Shown here one piece after another: positions 54,318 through 62,519 of a stretch of 64,000 nucleotides of DNA. Under the pieces are notes generated by a model, which was not told where the DNA came from, did no database searches, and was given only the letters and a program-made list of their open reading frames with translations. How positions within the stretch are numbered: the first letter of the stretch is position 1; each line of letters opens with the position of its first letter. Made by a program: the position numbers and the translations under genes. This DNA comes from Geomonas silvestris (GTDB lineage: Bacteria > Desulfobacterota > Desulfuromonadia > Geobacterales > Geobacteraceae), in contig NZ_BLXX01000002.1 in NCBI RefSeq assembly GCF_014193515.1, forward strand, positions 62,001 to 126,000, in the 5' to 3' direction.

Positions 54318-55450
54318 GCCGTTCCTTGTCGAGCCGGGCTCGCGGGGCGTGTGCTTATCCCCTCCCGGTTTCCCCTAGTAGCCTTGAGCTCGCGGTACAG
54401 GGTGTCACGCTCCACGGGTACCCTGCCCGCCTTCCGGATCAGCGAGACGATGGCGTCGCGGCTCATGGTCTGCGGCGAGTCCGCACCCGCGTCGTGGCCG
54501 ATGCGCTCCTCGACCACCGTGCCGTCCAGGTCGTTCACCCCGAAGGAGAGCGCCACCTGGGCGATCTTCTCGCCGAGCATCACCCAGTAGGCCTTCACGT
54601 TTGCGAAGTTGTCCAGGTAGATGCGCGCCACGGCGAGCGTCCTTAGATCGTCGACGCCGCTTGTGCCGCTTCCCACCTTCAGTTCCGAGTGCTCGGGCTG
54701 GAAGGCGAGCGGGATGAAGACCTGGAAGCCGCCGGTTCTGTCCTGCAGCTCGCGCAGCTGGCGCATGTGGTCCACCCGGTCGGCGACCGATTCCAGGTGG
54801 CCGTAGAGCATGGTGGCGTTGGATTTCAATCCCGCCTGGTGCACCTGTTCCATGATGGAGAGCCAGGCCGCGCCGCTGATCTTCTCAGGGCAGAGCTGGT
54901 CGCGCACCGCGGGGGCGAAGATCTCGGCGCCGCCGCCGGGGAGCGAGCCGAGCCCTGCCTCCTTGAGGCGCTCCAGGGTCTCCGGGATCGGGGCACCCGC
55001 GAGCTTCGCCAGGTAGGCGATCTCCACCGCGGTGAAGGCCTTCACATGCAGGGTGGGCGACACCGAGCGGATGGTCTTCAAAAGCTCCAGGTAGAACTCG
55101 AAGGGGAGCTCCGGGTGCAGGCCCCCCACCACGTGGATCTCGGTGGCCCCCTGGGTAAGCGCCTCCTCTGCCTTGGCGCGCACCTCGTCGAGCGTCATGA
55201 GGTAAGCGCCCGGCTGGTCCGCGGTGCGGTAGAAGGCGCAGAAGCGGCAGCGGTTCACGCAGATGTTGGTGTGGTTTATGTGCCGGTTGACGTTGAAGAA
55301 GACCCGGCGCCCGTTTTTCCGCTCGTTCACGGTCTGGGCCAGTTCGCCCAGGGCGAGCAGGTCCGGGTGCGCGAAGAGCACGAGCGCCTCGGCCTCGTCG
55401 ATGCGCGCACCGGCGCGCACCTTGTCGGCTATTGCTGCAAATGTCGTCAT
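54311..55450 (-). CDS. mqnE: Aminofutalosine synthase
   Basis: 379 aa. A radical SAM enzyme that joins SAM adenosyl to 3-(1-carboxyvinyloxy)benzoate to give aminofutalosine. It has the motif CVNRCRFCAFYR (about 63-74), VGGLHPELP and the diagnostic VKAFTAVEI. It is longer than MqnC and shares the radical SAM core. It overlaps mqnC and follows mqnM by 56 bp containing short repeats. The C-terminal tail after about 355 is disordered and basic. Confidence 0.94.
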   Translation of the reverse strand: MTTFAAIADKVRAGARIDEAEALVLFAHPDLLALGELAQTVNERKNGRRVFFNVNRHINHTNICVNRCRFCAFYRTADQPGAYLMTLDEVRAKAEEALTQGATEIHVVGGLHPELPFEFYLELLKTIRSVSPTLHVKAFTAVEIAYLAKLAGAPIPETLERLKEAGLGSLPGGGAEIFAPAVRDQLCPEKISGAAWLSIMEQVHQAGLKSNATMLYGHLESVADRVDHMRQLRELQDRTGGFQVFIPLAFQPEHSELKVGSGTSGVDDLRTLAVARIYLDNFANVKAYWVMLGEKIAQVALSFGVNDLDGTVVEERIGHDAGADSPQTMSRDAIVSLIRKAGRVPVERDTLYRELKATRGNREGISTRPASPARQGTAC

Positions 55451-55466
55451 GGTTAAGTCGCCTTAG

Positions 55467-55498
55467 GTCGTCGGACCGATCGGTCGGATCGACCGGAT
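55467..55498. repeat. CGGACCGATCGGTCGGATCG short repeats between mqnE and mqnM
   Basis: A 32-bp run of overlapping GGTCNGA/TCGNACC palindromes, related to those at 53181-53218. No promoter or terminator features are evident. Confidence 0.6.
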
Positions 55499-55506
55499 AA
55501 ATGATT

Positions 55507-56109
55507 TCAGCTGCCCCAGCGCCGGAACAGCCCGTGCTCCACGCCTGCCGCGTCGAGCACCTTGCCGACCACGAAGTCGACCAGGTCCTCCAGGGTCTCG
55601 GGCCCCTGGTAGAAGGCCGGCATCGCCGGTACGATGCGCACCCCAAGGCGCGCCAGCTTGAGCATGTTCTCCAGGTGGACCGCGTTCAAGGGGGTCTCCC
55701 GGGGGACCAACAGGAGCGGGCGCCCTTCCTTGAGCATCACGTCCGCCGTGCGCTCCAGGAGGTTCCCGGAGACGCCGTGCGCGATGCGCGCCAGGGTCCC
55801 CATCGAGCAGGGGGCCACGATCATCTGGTCCGGCGCCGCGGAGCCGCTGGCGATCGGCGCACAGAAGTCGTTTTCGGCGTAGTAGCTGAGCCGGTCCGGC
55901 CCGGTCTCGAAGTAGCGGCAGAGCTCGCCCTGCAGGTCGTCGCACCCCTGCCAGTCGAGCCCGCACTCGGTTTTCAGCACGGCGAACCCGGCGCAGCTGA
56001 TGGTAAGACTCACCCGCGCCCCGGCGCGCAGCAGTTCCCGGCAGAGCTTCAGCCCGTAGATCGAGCCGGAGGCCCCGGTCAGGCCGAGCGCCAGGTGCCG
56101 CGCACTCAC
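55507..56109 (-). CDS. UbiX-family flavin prenyltransferase (MqnM role)
   Basis: 200 aa from the GTG at 56109, whose bases overlap the TGA stop of the UbiA-type gene by 4 bp. It makes prenylated FMN for a UbiD-type decarboxylase. Motifs: GLTGASGSIYGLKL for FMN, and PCSMGTLARIAHGVSGNLLERTADV with the conserved basic residues, plus PRETPLNAVHLENML. A UbiD homologue is encoded two genes upstream in the same unit, so it probably supplies the cofactor used in menaquinone synthesis (MqnM). The annotation as UbiX alone is also correct. Confidence 0.9.
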   Translation of the reverse strand: MSARHLALGLTGASGSIYGLKLCRELLRAGARVSLTISCAGFAVLKTECGLDWQGCDDLQGELCRYFETGPDRLSYYAENDFCAPIASGSAAPDQMIVAPCSMGTLARIAHGVSGNLLERTADVMLKEGRPLLLVPRETPLNAVHLENMLKLARLGVRIVPAMPAFYQGPETLEDLVDFVVGKVLDAAGVEHGLFRRWGS

Positions 56110-56972
56110 GCCGCCACCTTCAGGGTGTCGAGCAGGGTCGCCAGGCAGATGGTCACGCTGATGTACCCGTTCATGTTGAAAAAGGCCGCGTCGAGCTTCC
56201 CCAGGTCGCCGCCGCGCAAGAGCCAGTGCTCGTAGAGGAGCATCGCGCAGGCTGCCGCGAGCCCCGCCAGGAACCAGGGCCCCAGCCCGAGCACCAGGTA
56301 AAGCGCCCCGAGGAAGCCGAGCGCCGCCAGGTGGAAAAAGCGCGCCGTCCAGAGCGAACCGGTGACGCCAAGCGCCGCAGGGATCGAGTGCAGCCCGGCC
56401 GCCCGGTCGAAGTCGAGATCCTGCAGGGCGTAGAGGACGTCGAAGCCGGCGACCCAGAAGAGGACCCCGAGCCCAAGGAGCAGCGCCGGGAGCTCGACGG
56501 CCCCCCGGATGGCGATCCAGGCCCCAAGCGGCGCACCCGCGAGACAGATGCCGAGCACCACGTGGGCGAGCGCCGTGAACCGCTTGCAGTAGGAGTAGAG
56601 CAGCAAAAAGGCGAGCGCTACCGGAGAGAGGTAGAGGCAGAGGGGGTTCAGCATCCCGGCGGCAAGGAGCATGAGCGCCACAGAGAGCGCGATGAAGACC
56701 CAGACCGCGGCGCGGCTTAAAAGTCCCGCCGGGATGGCGCGGGTGGCGGTGCGCGGGTTCCTGGCGTCGATCTCGGCGTCGATCACCCGGTTGAGTCCCA
56801 TGGCCGCGGTACGGGCCCCCACCATGGCCAAAAGGATCCACCCCGCCTGGGCGGGGGTGGGGAGGCCGCGCGCCGCCAGCAGCGCCCCGGTGAAGGCGAA
56901 GGGGAGCGCGAAAATGGTGTGGGAAAACTTTATCATCTCCAGGAAAACGCGGATCCTGGCGTACAGTATCAT
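56106..56972 (-). CDS. UbiA-family prenyltransferase (MqnP role)
   Basis: 288 aa from the ATG at 56972, which has AGGAG 7 bp upstream (an ATG at 56996 is weaker). A polytopic membrane protein with about eight transmembrane helices. The two aspartate-rich motifs are GLNRVIDAEIDARNPRT and YALQDLDFDRAAG. It attaches a prenyl tail to the aromatic ring. In Geobacter-type genomes using the futalosine route this step is MqnP. It overlaps the UbiX-type gene and follows the UbiD-type gene. Confidence 0.92.
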   Translation of the reverse strand: MILYARIRVFLEMIKFSHTIFALPFAFTGALLAARGLPTPAQAGWILLAMVGARTAAMGLNRVIDAEIDARNPRTATRAIPAGLLSRAAVWVFIALSVALMLLAAGMLNPLCLYLSPVALAFLLLYSYCKRFTALAHVVLGICLAGAPLGAWIAIRGAVELPALLLGLGVLFWVAGFDVLYALQDLDFDRAAGLHSIPAALGVTGSLWTARFFHLAALGFLGALYLVLGLGPWFLAGLAAACAMLLYEHWLLRGGDLGKLDAAFFNMNGYISVTICLATLLDTLKVAA

Positions 56973-57015
56973 CTCTGCTCCTGCCTGACAGCTCATGGCT
57001 ACCTTTCTAGGCGGC

Positions 57016-58368
57016 TTAGTCCTTAAAGCCGTACTCTTTCCAGCGGCGCGTTACCAGCGCCTCGACCGCGGCGTCCTGCCCCAGCCGTACCTTCTCCTCG
57101 CCGCCCTCGCCCGGCCACTTGGCCGTGGCGTCGACCCCCAGAAACTTGCCGTCCACCAGGAGGTCCCGGGAGAGCCGCACCTCGTTGAGCGCACGCCACA
57201 GCCCGTAGGAGAGCGAAAGCGGAGCCGCCTCGGCATCGACGACCACCAAAAGCCGGCTGGCGCGCAGCCACCCCGTTTCGTGCAGCCGCTCGAGCACCCG
57301 GCGCCCCTGACCTGCGGCGCGCTTCTCTATGGCGACCACGGTACAGCCGTGGAAGATCCCCTCCAGGGGCTGCACAAGGTCGACGATCTCCGGGCACAGG
57401 CGCCGGCTCAGCGGCAAGAGGAGCCTCTGCGCGGCGAGGGCAAGCCAGCAGTCTTCCATGGGGGGCCTTCCCACCACGGTGGCCAGGCAGACCGGGCTGG
57501 CGCGGTGGGTGATACAGCTCACCCGGACGACCGGGACCTGCTCCCCGGGATGGTAGCTCCCGGTGTGGTTGCCGAAGGGTCCCTCGTCGCGCAGCTCGCC
57601 CGGTTCGATCACCCCTTCGATCACCAGCTCGGCGTCCGCCGGCACCAGGAGCTCCGAGGTCTTGCAGCGCACCAGCGGCACCGATTCCCCCCTTAAGTAC
57701 CCGGCCAGGGAGAGCTCGTCCAGGGTCTGCGGCAAGGGGAGCGCGGCCGCCAGGGTGAGCACCGGGTCGCCGCCCAGCGCGATCGCCACCGGCATCGCAC
57801 GTCCCGCGGCCTGGTACTTCCGGTAGTGGGCGTGCGCGCCGCTTCCCGGCTTCCAGCGGATCCCGGCGCAGCGGGGGTCGAAGAGCCGGACCCGGTACAT
57901 GCCGAGGTTGTAGGCACCGGTCTCCGGGTCCCGGGTAACCACCAGGGGGAGCGTGATGAAGCGCCCGCCATCTTCAGGCCAGCTCTTGAGAAAGGGGAAA
58001 GAGAACAGGTCGGGCGGCTCTTGCTGCACGTCCTGGCACGGGGCACGTTCCACGATTCGCGGGGGCAAGACCTCGGCGGGGCGGTCCAAAAGCCGCTCCA
58101 TGCGCGCGCTCAGCTGGTCCAGGTGGTCCACCCCGAGCGCCGCGCTCAGGCGCACCGGCGAGCCGAACAGGTTGGTGACCAGGGGAAACCGGCTCCCCTT
58201 GACGCGGCTGAACCAGAGCGCCTTGCCGCCCCCCGGCTCCTTGCTCTGCCGGTCGGTGATGGCCGCCACCTCCAGCTCCGGGTCGACTTCCACCTCCACC
58301 CGATGCAGCTCCCCGAGGGGGGCCAGCCTGGCCAGAAAAGCGTGTACATCCCGATACGGCATGGGCAC
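57016..58368 (-). CDS. UbiD-family decarboxylase (MqnL role)
   Basis: 450 aa. Prenylated-FMN-dependent decarboxylase. The family patterns GEGEHV-like region and ELRDEGPFGNHTGSYHPGEQ near 268-287 (active-site Glu) are visible, and the start MPYRDVHAFLARLA is typical. In the futalosine pathway the carboxylate of the naphthoate ring is removed by a UbiD homologue (MqnL). Placing this enzyme with UbiX, UbiA, MqnE and MqnC in one transcript gives a coherent menaquinone operon. It is the first gene of the unit. Confidence 0.9.
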   Translation of the reverse strand: MPMPYRDVHAFLARLAPLGELHRVEVEVDPELEVAAITDRQSKEPGGGKALWFSRVKGSRFPLVTNLFGSPVRLSAALGVDHLDQLSARMERLLDRPAEVLPPRIVERAPCQDVQQEPPDLFSFPFLKSWPEDGGRFITLPLVVTRDPETGAYNLGMYRVRLFDPRCAGIRWKPGSGAHAHYRKYQAAGRAMPVAIALGGDPVLTLAAALPLPQTLDELSLAGYLRGESVPLVRCKTSELLVPADAELVIEGVIEPGELRDEGPFGNHTGSYHPGEQVPVVRVSCITHRASPVCLATVVGRPPMEDCWLALAAQRLLLPLSRRLCPEIVDLVQPLEGIFHGCTVVAIEKRAAGQGRRVLERLHETGWLRASRLLVVVDAEAAPLSLSYGLWRALNEVRLSRDLLVDGKFLGVDATAKWPGEGGEEKVRLGQDAAVEALVTRRWKEYGFKD

Positions 58369-58781
58369 TCCGGAAAGATCCTTAACTGGGCGTTTTTATC
58401 ACTTCCGTCAGGTGAAGACAACGTTTTTCTCGGCGCGCCGCCCGCCATCCGCCGCGGGGTCCCGGGACGCGGGGAGGAGGCGCGCCCGGAAGCCCGGACG
58501 GCGGCGCCGGAAATGTGGGAGTTCGCCAGCGCAACAACCGTTAAGAAGCGCTAAAATTTCTCCGGTGCGGGGCTGTGCAGCGCGGGCTGCAGGTACCAGA
58601 CAAAGCACAGCTCATGTGCAGGAGCTGAACATCCGCTTCCCGAAAAGGATTTTCAGATCCTGGCCGGAGCGCCGGGATTATCCGTTATAACCTGGGCACT
58701 TGCAGATTTCATTGGCATAGCATTCGTTATGGCACCTTGCGTGTAATGAGAAAGGCGAACGAACCTCAAAGGGGGTCACCA
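58369..58781. other. Intergenic region between the menaquinone operon and a lipoprotein gene
   Basis: 413 bp. It contains ATTATCCGTTATAACC near 58677-58692 and TGGCACCTTGC at 58730-58740, which resembles a sigma-54 site but has wrong spacing (see rejected list). No gene or confirmed regulatory element. Confidence 0.35.
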
Positions 58782-59597
58782 ATGAACAGCAACCAGCACA
58801 CTCAGACCCGACGCGGCACCCGGTTGGCAGCAGCGGCGCTCTGCGCTTCCCTTTTCATCGCCGGCTGCGGCGGCGGTGGCGGCACCCCGGGCGCGGTGAA
58901 CGGCGTGGTCCCCAACGTCACCCCCTTTGCCGGCAACTCCTACAACCTGACCAGCGACAACTACGGCATGGCGAGCCCCACCTACCTGGCAGCCAGCAGC
59001 TCGCCCCTCGGGGTGGTACTGCGCAGCGCCCTGGCCACCAGCCTTACCGATCCCGACTTCAAGACCGTCACCCGCATCGACATCCCTGCCGGTGTGCCCC
59101 CCCGCGGCAGCTACGCGCTGGGAAGCGCCGGCCCGGGAACGCCGGCCTTCCCGGGAGCGGTCTACTTCTTCAACGGCCACCAGTCCACCCTGTTGCGGAC
59201 CGTGGGCGGCACCATCAGCTTCAGTTCCTTCGGCGCGAACCCCGGCGACCGGGTCACCGGCTCGTTCAGCGCGCTCGTCGAGGACGGTGCGGACAGCGCG
59301 ACCCCCAAGGCGACCTACACCATCGCGGCGAGCTTCGACTTCCTGAACGAGACTTCCGGCGCCGTCCTGCCGGCCCCGGCAGCGGCGGGCGCCGCAGCAC
59401 CGAGCTACGACGCCAAATGCGCCTCCTGCCACGCCTTGGGGAGCTACGACACCACTACCCAAGGCACCGCCTCCGATCTGGCCCTCAAGGGTGGGAAACT
59501 CACGGCTCAATTCGGCAGCGACCTCCCCAGCCACCAGGGCGTGACGCTCGCCCCGGGCGAACTGAGCGCGTTGAAGGTGATGTTGAACGCCTACTGA
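58782..59597 (+). CDS. Monohaem c-type lipoprotein
   Basis: 271 aa from the ATG at 58782 (GGGGGT upstream). A lipoprotein signal with FIAGC (Cys about 28) is followed by a Gly-rich linker, an unknown domain with SxxxSPLG, FKTVTRIDIP and PGAVYFFNG, then a CASCH haem-binding motif near 216-220. A later histidine or methionine may be the distal ligand. It could be an electron-transfer or haem-sensing lipoprotein on the outer membrane. It lacks neighbours of the multihaem cytochrome type. A perfect 13-bp hairpin follows the stop codon. Confidence 0.75.
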   Translation: MNSNQHTQTRRGTRLAAAALCASLFIAGCGGGGGTPGAVNGVVPNVTPFAGNSYNLTSDNYGMASPTYLAASSSPLGVVLRSALATSLTDPDFKTVTRIDIPAGVPPRGSYALGSAGPGTPAFPGAVYFFNGHQSTLLRTVGGTISFSSFGANPGDRVTGSFSALVEDGADSATPKATYTIAASFDFLNETSGAVLPAPAAAGAAAPSYDAKCASCHALGSYDTTTQGTASDLALKGGKLTAQFGSDLPSHQGVTLAPGELSALKVMLNAY

Positions 59598-59604
59598 GCT
59601 TTCC

Positions 59605-59650
59605 GGCGCTAACCTGCGAGGCACCCGGCAGGTTAGCGCCCCCCCCCCCC
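59605..59650 (+). repeat. Perfect 13-bp hairpin followed by a C12 tract
   Basis: GGCGCTAACCTGC (59605-59617) pairs with GCAGGTTAGCGCC (59628-59640) over a 10-nt loop; cytosines run from 59639 to 59650. It sits like a terminator, but the tail is poly-C instead of poly-T. The remaining 490 bp up to the riboswitch has no supported gene. Confidence 0.6.
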
Positions 59651-60142
59651 GGCCCCCCGCCTCCTCCAGCCCCTCCCGAAAACCACCCCCTCGAATCGTC
59701 TCCCCCCCCGCTGCCGGGCCTGAAAGGGCGGAACAATTCCTGCACAAACTGCCCTCTCATTGGATTTTCGGCAGCCCACCGCTAACTCGCGGCTCGTAAG
59801 TCTTCGATTTCCGTAGGGCTCCAATCTCTCTCATTCACAGACGTTCCCATTTTTATTGGGAAATTGCCGTTATCTCTGTCAGTTTATTTGCCTGTGTAAC
59901 ACGGTGATTCGATCATCGTCTCATTGGTGAAATGGCCAATTTTCGGCCCGACAACTGCCGTAAATTGTCACCCCACGCTGCCGGACCGCGCGCTTTATTA
60001 AAGCGCGACGCCCTCCAGTTCATGGGTGAAAAATAATTTGCTCCCCAAAACGGTCAACCGCTTGAAATTGTAAGTTTTTGCAGGCGAACAGAAACCCTTT
60101 TCGCCAAGGAGGACGAGCAGAGCCCCCGCCACATAACGTCTA

Positions 60143-60231
60143 ACTCCGATAAAGGCAAAACCGGAGCAATCCGGTGACGCAAAGCCACGGGTCCACCACC
60201 TACCTTCAGTGGGGGATAGCCGGGTTACCGA
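60143..60231 (+). ncRNA. GEMM-I (cyclic di-GMP-I type) riboswitch aptamer
   Basis: Core features are in order: AAAGGCAAAACC, the first hairpin CCGGA-GCAA-TCCGG with a GNRA tetraloop, the conserved GACGCAAAGCC, a second hairpin with a CACCTACCTTCAGTG segment, and the 3' core ATAGCCGGGTTACCG. This is the GEMM class that binds cyclic di-GMP or, in the variant common in Geobacter, 3',3'-cGAMP. A G at the position equivalent to G20 of the Vibrio aptamer favours cyclic di-GMP (inference). It precedes the exported-protein cluster and an intrinsic terminator, so it likely acts by termination control. Confidence 0.85.
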
Positions 60232-60264
60232 AGAGAGGAGTCAGGCAGCAGCAGCGATCGACCT

Positions 60265-60316
60265 CGCCCGAGGTCCGCACTGAAGACGCCCAGGCTCCGC
60301 CGCCTCGGGCGTTTTT
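60265..60316 (+). terminator. Riboswitch-controlled intrinsic terminator
   Basis: CGCCCGAGG (60265-60273) pairs with CCTCGGGCG (60303-60311), followed by TTTTT. It lies between the aptamer and the first gene at 60408, forming a probable ligand-dependent expression platform. Confidence 0.8.
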
Positions 60317-60407
60317 CGTTTTCGTGCCCCGCAGGCGCCAGCAGCACCGAAGGAACTGACAGCGGCACTTTTTTGTTATGCATGAGACACCAAAAAGGAG
60401 GAAACAG

Positions 60408-61808
60408 ATGAAACACCCCGCCCCCACCGGCCTCGGCAGTCTTGTCCGAGGCGGGTCCCTAGCCCTCGCGGCGCTGGCGGCCCTGGCTGCAGCCCCGCAG
60501 CAGGCCCACGCGGCACTTCCGGGCAGCGCCGGCAACACCATCGTCCGCAACACCATCACCGTCAACTACGCCGACGCCAAAGGGAACGCCCAGGCAGCGG
60601 TGAGCGCCACGGTCGACATCACGGTCACTACGGTGGCTGCCACCCCGACCGTGATCGCCCCCTCCTCGGGGAGCACCGACGGCACCGGCGCCGCCCTGCC
60701 CTACACCTTCCGGGTGCGCAGCAACTCGAACGGCCCGGGCTCCATCAGCTTCACCACCAGCGACGGCACCTTCACGAACATTGCTGCAGGGACGGCGCCG
60801 ACCGTACCCACCAACATCTTCCTGGGCGCCACGGTGATCGATCCCAGCGAGACCAAGACCGGTTCCCAGGCCGTCGCGGTCAACGCCACCATCACCCTGG
60901 CCGTCCCCAACGACGGCGGGGTCCCCACGGCAAGCGGCACCAGCGGCGGCGCGGTGAACGACGGCGTCATCAACGGCCTCGTGGTGAACGACATCGTCTA
61001 CGTGGGCGACAGCAGCTCCAGCAACTTCTTCGGCCCCTTCACGGTCACCGCGGTCAGCGACCCGGCCGCAGGAAACGGTGCCACCGCCGCTCCCGGCAGC
61101 ATCACCCTGAAGAACACCTCCAGCGCCTCCATCTCCTTCACCCCGGCCGCCGGGGTGCAGATCGTCGAGGCCAAGGACGTGACGCTCACCGTCACCCAGG
61201 GGCAGATCCCGATCGCCACCGCCCAGAACCCCGCCAGCTGGGTCACCACCCTGAGCGCCACCATGGGCGCGGCAGCGGCCGGCACCGGCACGGTCACCAC
61301 CAACGCCCACGCCGGCAAACTTTCCATCGTGAAGTACGTGCGCAACGTGACCACCCCCGTGGCCGGCACCGGGACCCAGCTGAGCCCGGCGGTCACCGTG
61401 AACGGGGTTTCCTCGAACCTCTTCTACCCGGCCGGCGTGGTCGGCAAGCCGGGCGAGATGCTCGAGTACCTGGCGGTGGTCACCGACGCCGGCACCGGAA
61501 CCTCCACCGCGGTCAGCGCCACCGACGTGGTACCGACCTACGCCGCGCTGGTTGCCGGCGTAAGCTACGGCAGCAGCACGGCGGGGAGCATCTTCGCCAA
61601 GGCGAAGCTCGGCACCGGCACCGAATACGACCTCAAGACCGACGGAACCGGCGGCGACACCAGCACCGCCAACGGCAAAACCACCGGAGTCTCCCCGGCG
61701 CCGGTAACCATGAACTTCTTCATCGGCGCCGGTGCCACGAGCAGCGCCGGCGGCAGCCTGACCCCCGGCCAGGCCGCCTACCTGATCTACCAGGTGAAAA
61801 TCCAGTAA
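60408..61808 (+). CDS. Large exported DUF11-like repeat protein, copy 1
   Basis: 466 aa from the ATG at 60408 (AAAGGAGG upstream). A signal peptide (about 1-34, ending HAA) is followed by a beta-rich, Thr/Ala/Gly-rich mature part. It starts with NTIVRNTITVNYADAKG and later has VGKPGEMLEYLAVVTDAGTG, which is like the DUF11/conserved-repeat domain, and ends AYLIYQVKIQ. It is a paralogue of the protein at 62520-63848 (shared GKPGE-LEY, VPTYAALV, and C-terminal YQVKI). It probably localises to the cell surface or extracellular matrix. It is the first gene under the riboswitch. Confidence 0.8.
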   Translation: MKHPAPTGLGSLVRGGSLALAALAALAAAPQQAHAALPGSAGNTIVRNTITVNYADAKGNAQAAVSATVDITVTTVAATPTVIAPSSGSTDGTGAALPYTFRVRSNSNGPGSISFTTSDGTFTNIAAGTAPTVPTNIFLGATVIDPSETKTGSQAVAVNATITLAVPNDGGVPTASGTSGGAVNDGVINGLVVNDIVYVGDSSSSNFFGPFTVTAVSDPAAGNGATAAPGSITLKNTSSASISFTPAAGVQIVEAKDVTLTVTQGQIPIATAQNPASWVTTLSATMGAAAAGTGTVTTNAHAGKLSIVKYVRNVTTPVAGTGTQLSPAVTVNGVSSNLFYPAGVVGKPGEMLEYLAVVTDAGTGTSTAVSATDVVPTYAALVAGVSYGSSTAGSIFAKAKLGTGTEYDLKTDGTGGDTSTANGKTTGVSPAPVTMNFFIGAGATSSAGGSLTPGQAAYLIYQVKIQ

Positions 61809-61898
61809 CGTACCGCGGCGCCCGGGCGCCCAAAGCAGCAGGATCGGCCCAGCGCCGGCGAACCACGGGACGCTTTAGCGGTCCCAAAGGAGACGAAC

Positions 61899-62390
61899 AT
61901 GAACAGATCACTCATCGGCAGCACCCTCTTGCTGGCAGCCCTTATGCTTCCCGCGGTCGCCTTCGCCAAACCGCAGGTCACCATCGGCGTGACGGCGGAG
62001 AAGGAAATCACCGTGGTGAACCAGGGGAAAAAGAGCGTGAAGCTGGTCCCCGCCACCAAGATCACCCCCAACGAGGTGATCGTCTACACCGTGCACTACG
62101 CGAACAAGGGTGACGAGACCGCCACCAACGCGGTGATCGAGGATCCGATCCCCAAGGGGACCGTGTACCTCGCCGACGGCAGCGCGTCCGCCCCCGAGCC
62201 GGAGTTCTCCATCGACCACGGCAAGAGCTACAACAAGGCGACCCTCCTGAGCTACGAGATGAAGCTCCCCAGCGGCAAGGCCGAGCGCCGCCAGGCCACC
62301 AGCTCCGACTACACCAACATCCGCTGGACCATCAAGGAGATCCCCGCCGGTTCCAGCGGGAAGCTTAAGTTCCGCGTCAAGGTGAAGTAA
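61899..62390 (+). CDS. Small exported DUF11-type protein
   Basis: 163 aa, AAAGGAGA upstream. A signal peptide (1-23) is followed by one DUF11-like domain: VPATKITPNEVIVYTVHYAN, then ATNAVIEDPIPKGTVYLADGS and the closing PAGSSGKLKFRVKVK. The domain resembles the single repeat of large surface proteins, here as a free-standing unit between two larger paralogues. It may be a subunit or assembly partner. It is 90 bp after the first gene in the likely single transcript. Confidence 0.82.
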   Translation: MNRSLIGSTLLLAALMLPAVAFAKPQVTIGVTAEKEITVVNQGKKSVKLVPATKITPNEVIVYTVHYANKGDETATNAVIEDPIPKGTVYLADGSASAPEPEFSIDHGKSYNKATLLSYEMKLPSGKAERRQATSSDYTNIRWTIKEIPAGSSGKLKFRVKVK

Positions 62391-62407
62391 CCCGAAAAAG
62401 CAGTACC

Positions 62408-62446
62408 CCCGCCGGAACCGGGGCAGCACCGGCCGGCGGGCTTTTT
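62408..62446 (+). terminator. Intrinsic terminator after the small DUF11-type gene
   Basis: CCCGCCGG / CCGGCGGG stem followed by CTTTTTG, 18 bp past the stop at 62390. It would partly separate the third gene from the first two. Confidence 0.75.
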
Positions 62447-62519
62447 GAGCAGCGACCCTAAGCAGTACCTGCAGCACCTTGCTATGCATTTTTTTCGGCA
62501 CTACAAAAAGGAGACAACT

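Noticed and set aside
58730-58740. Sigma-54-like TGGCACCTTGC before the monohaem lipoprotein
   Set aside because: GG and GC are only 6 nt apart instead of the required 10, so it cannot be a -24/-12 promoter.
60143-60231. cGAMP-type (GEMM-Ib) identity of the riboswitch
   Set aside because: The aligned specificity base appears to be G, not A. Kept open as a checkable point but not used as the call.
60206-60565. Minus-strand open frame of 119 residues over the riboswitch and first exported gene
   Set aside because: It overlaps a well-supported aptamer, terminator and gene start, and has no domain or ribosome-binding site.
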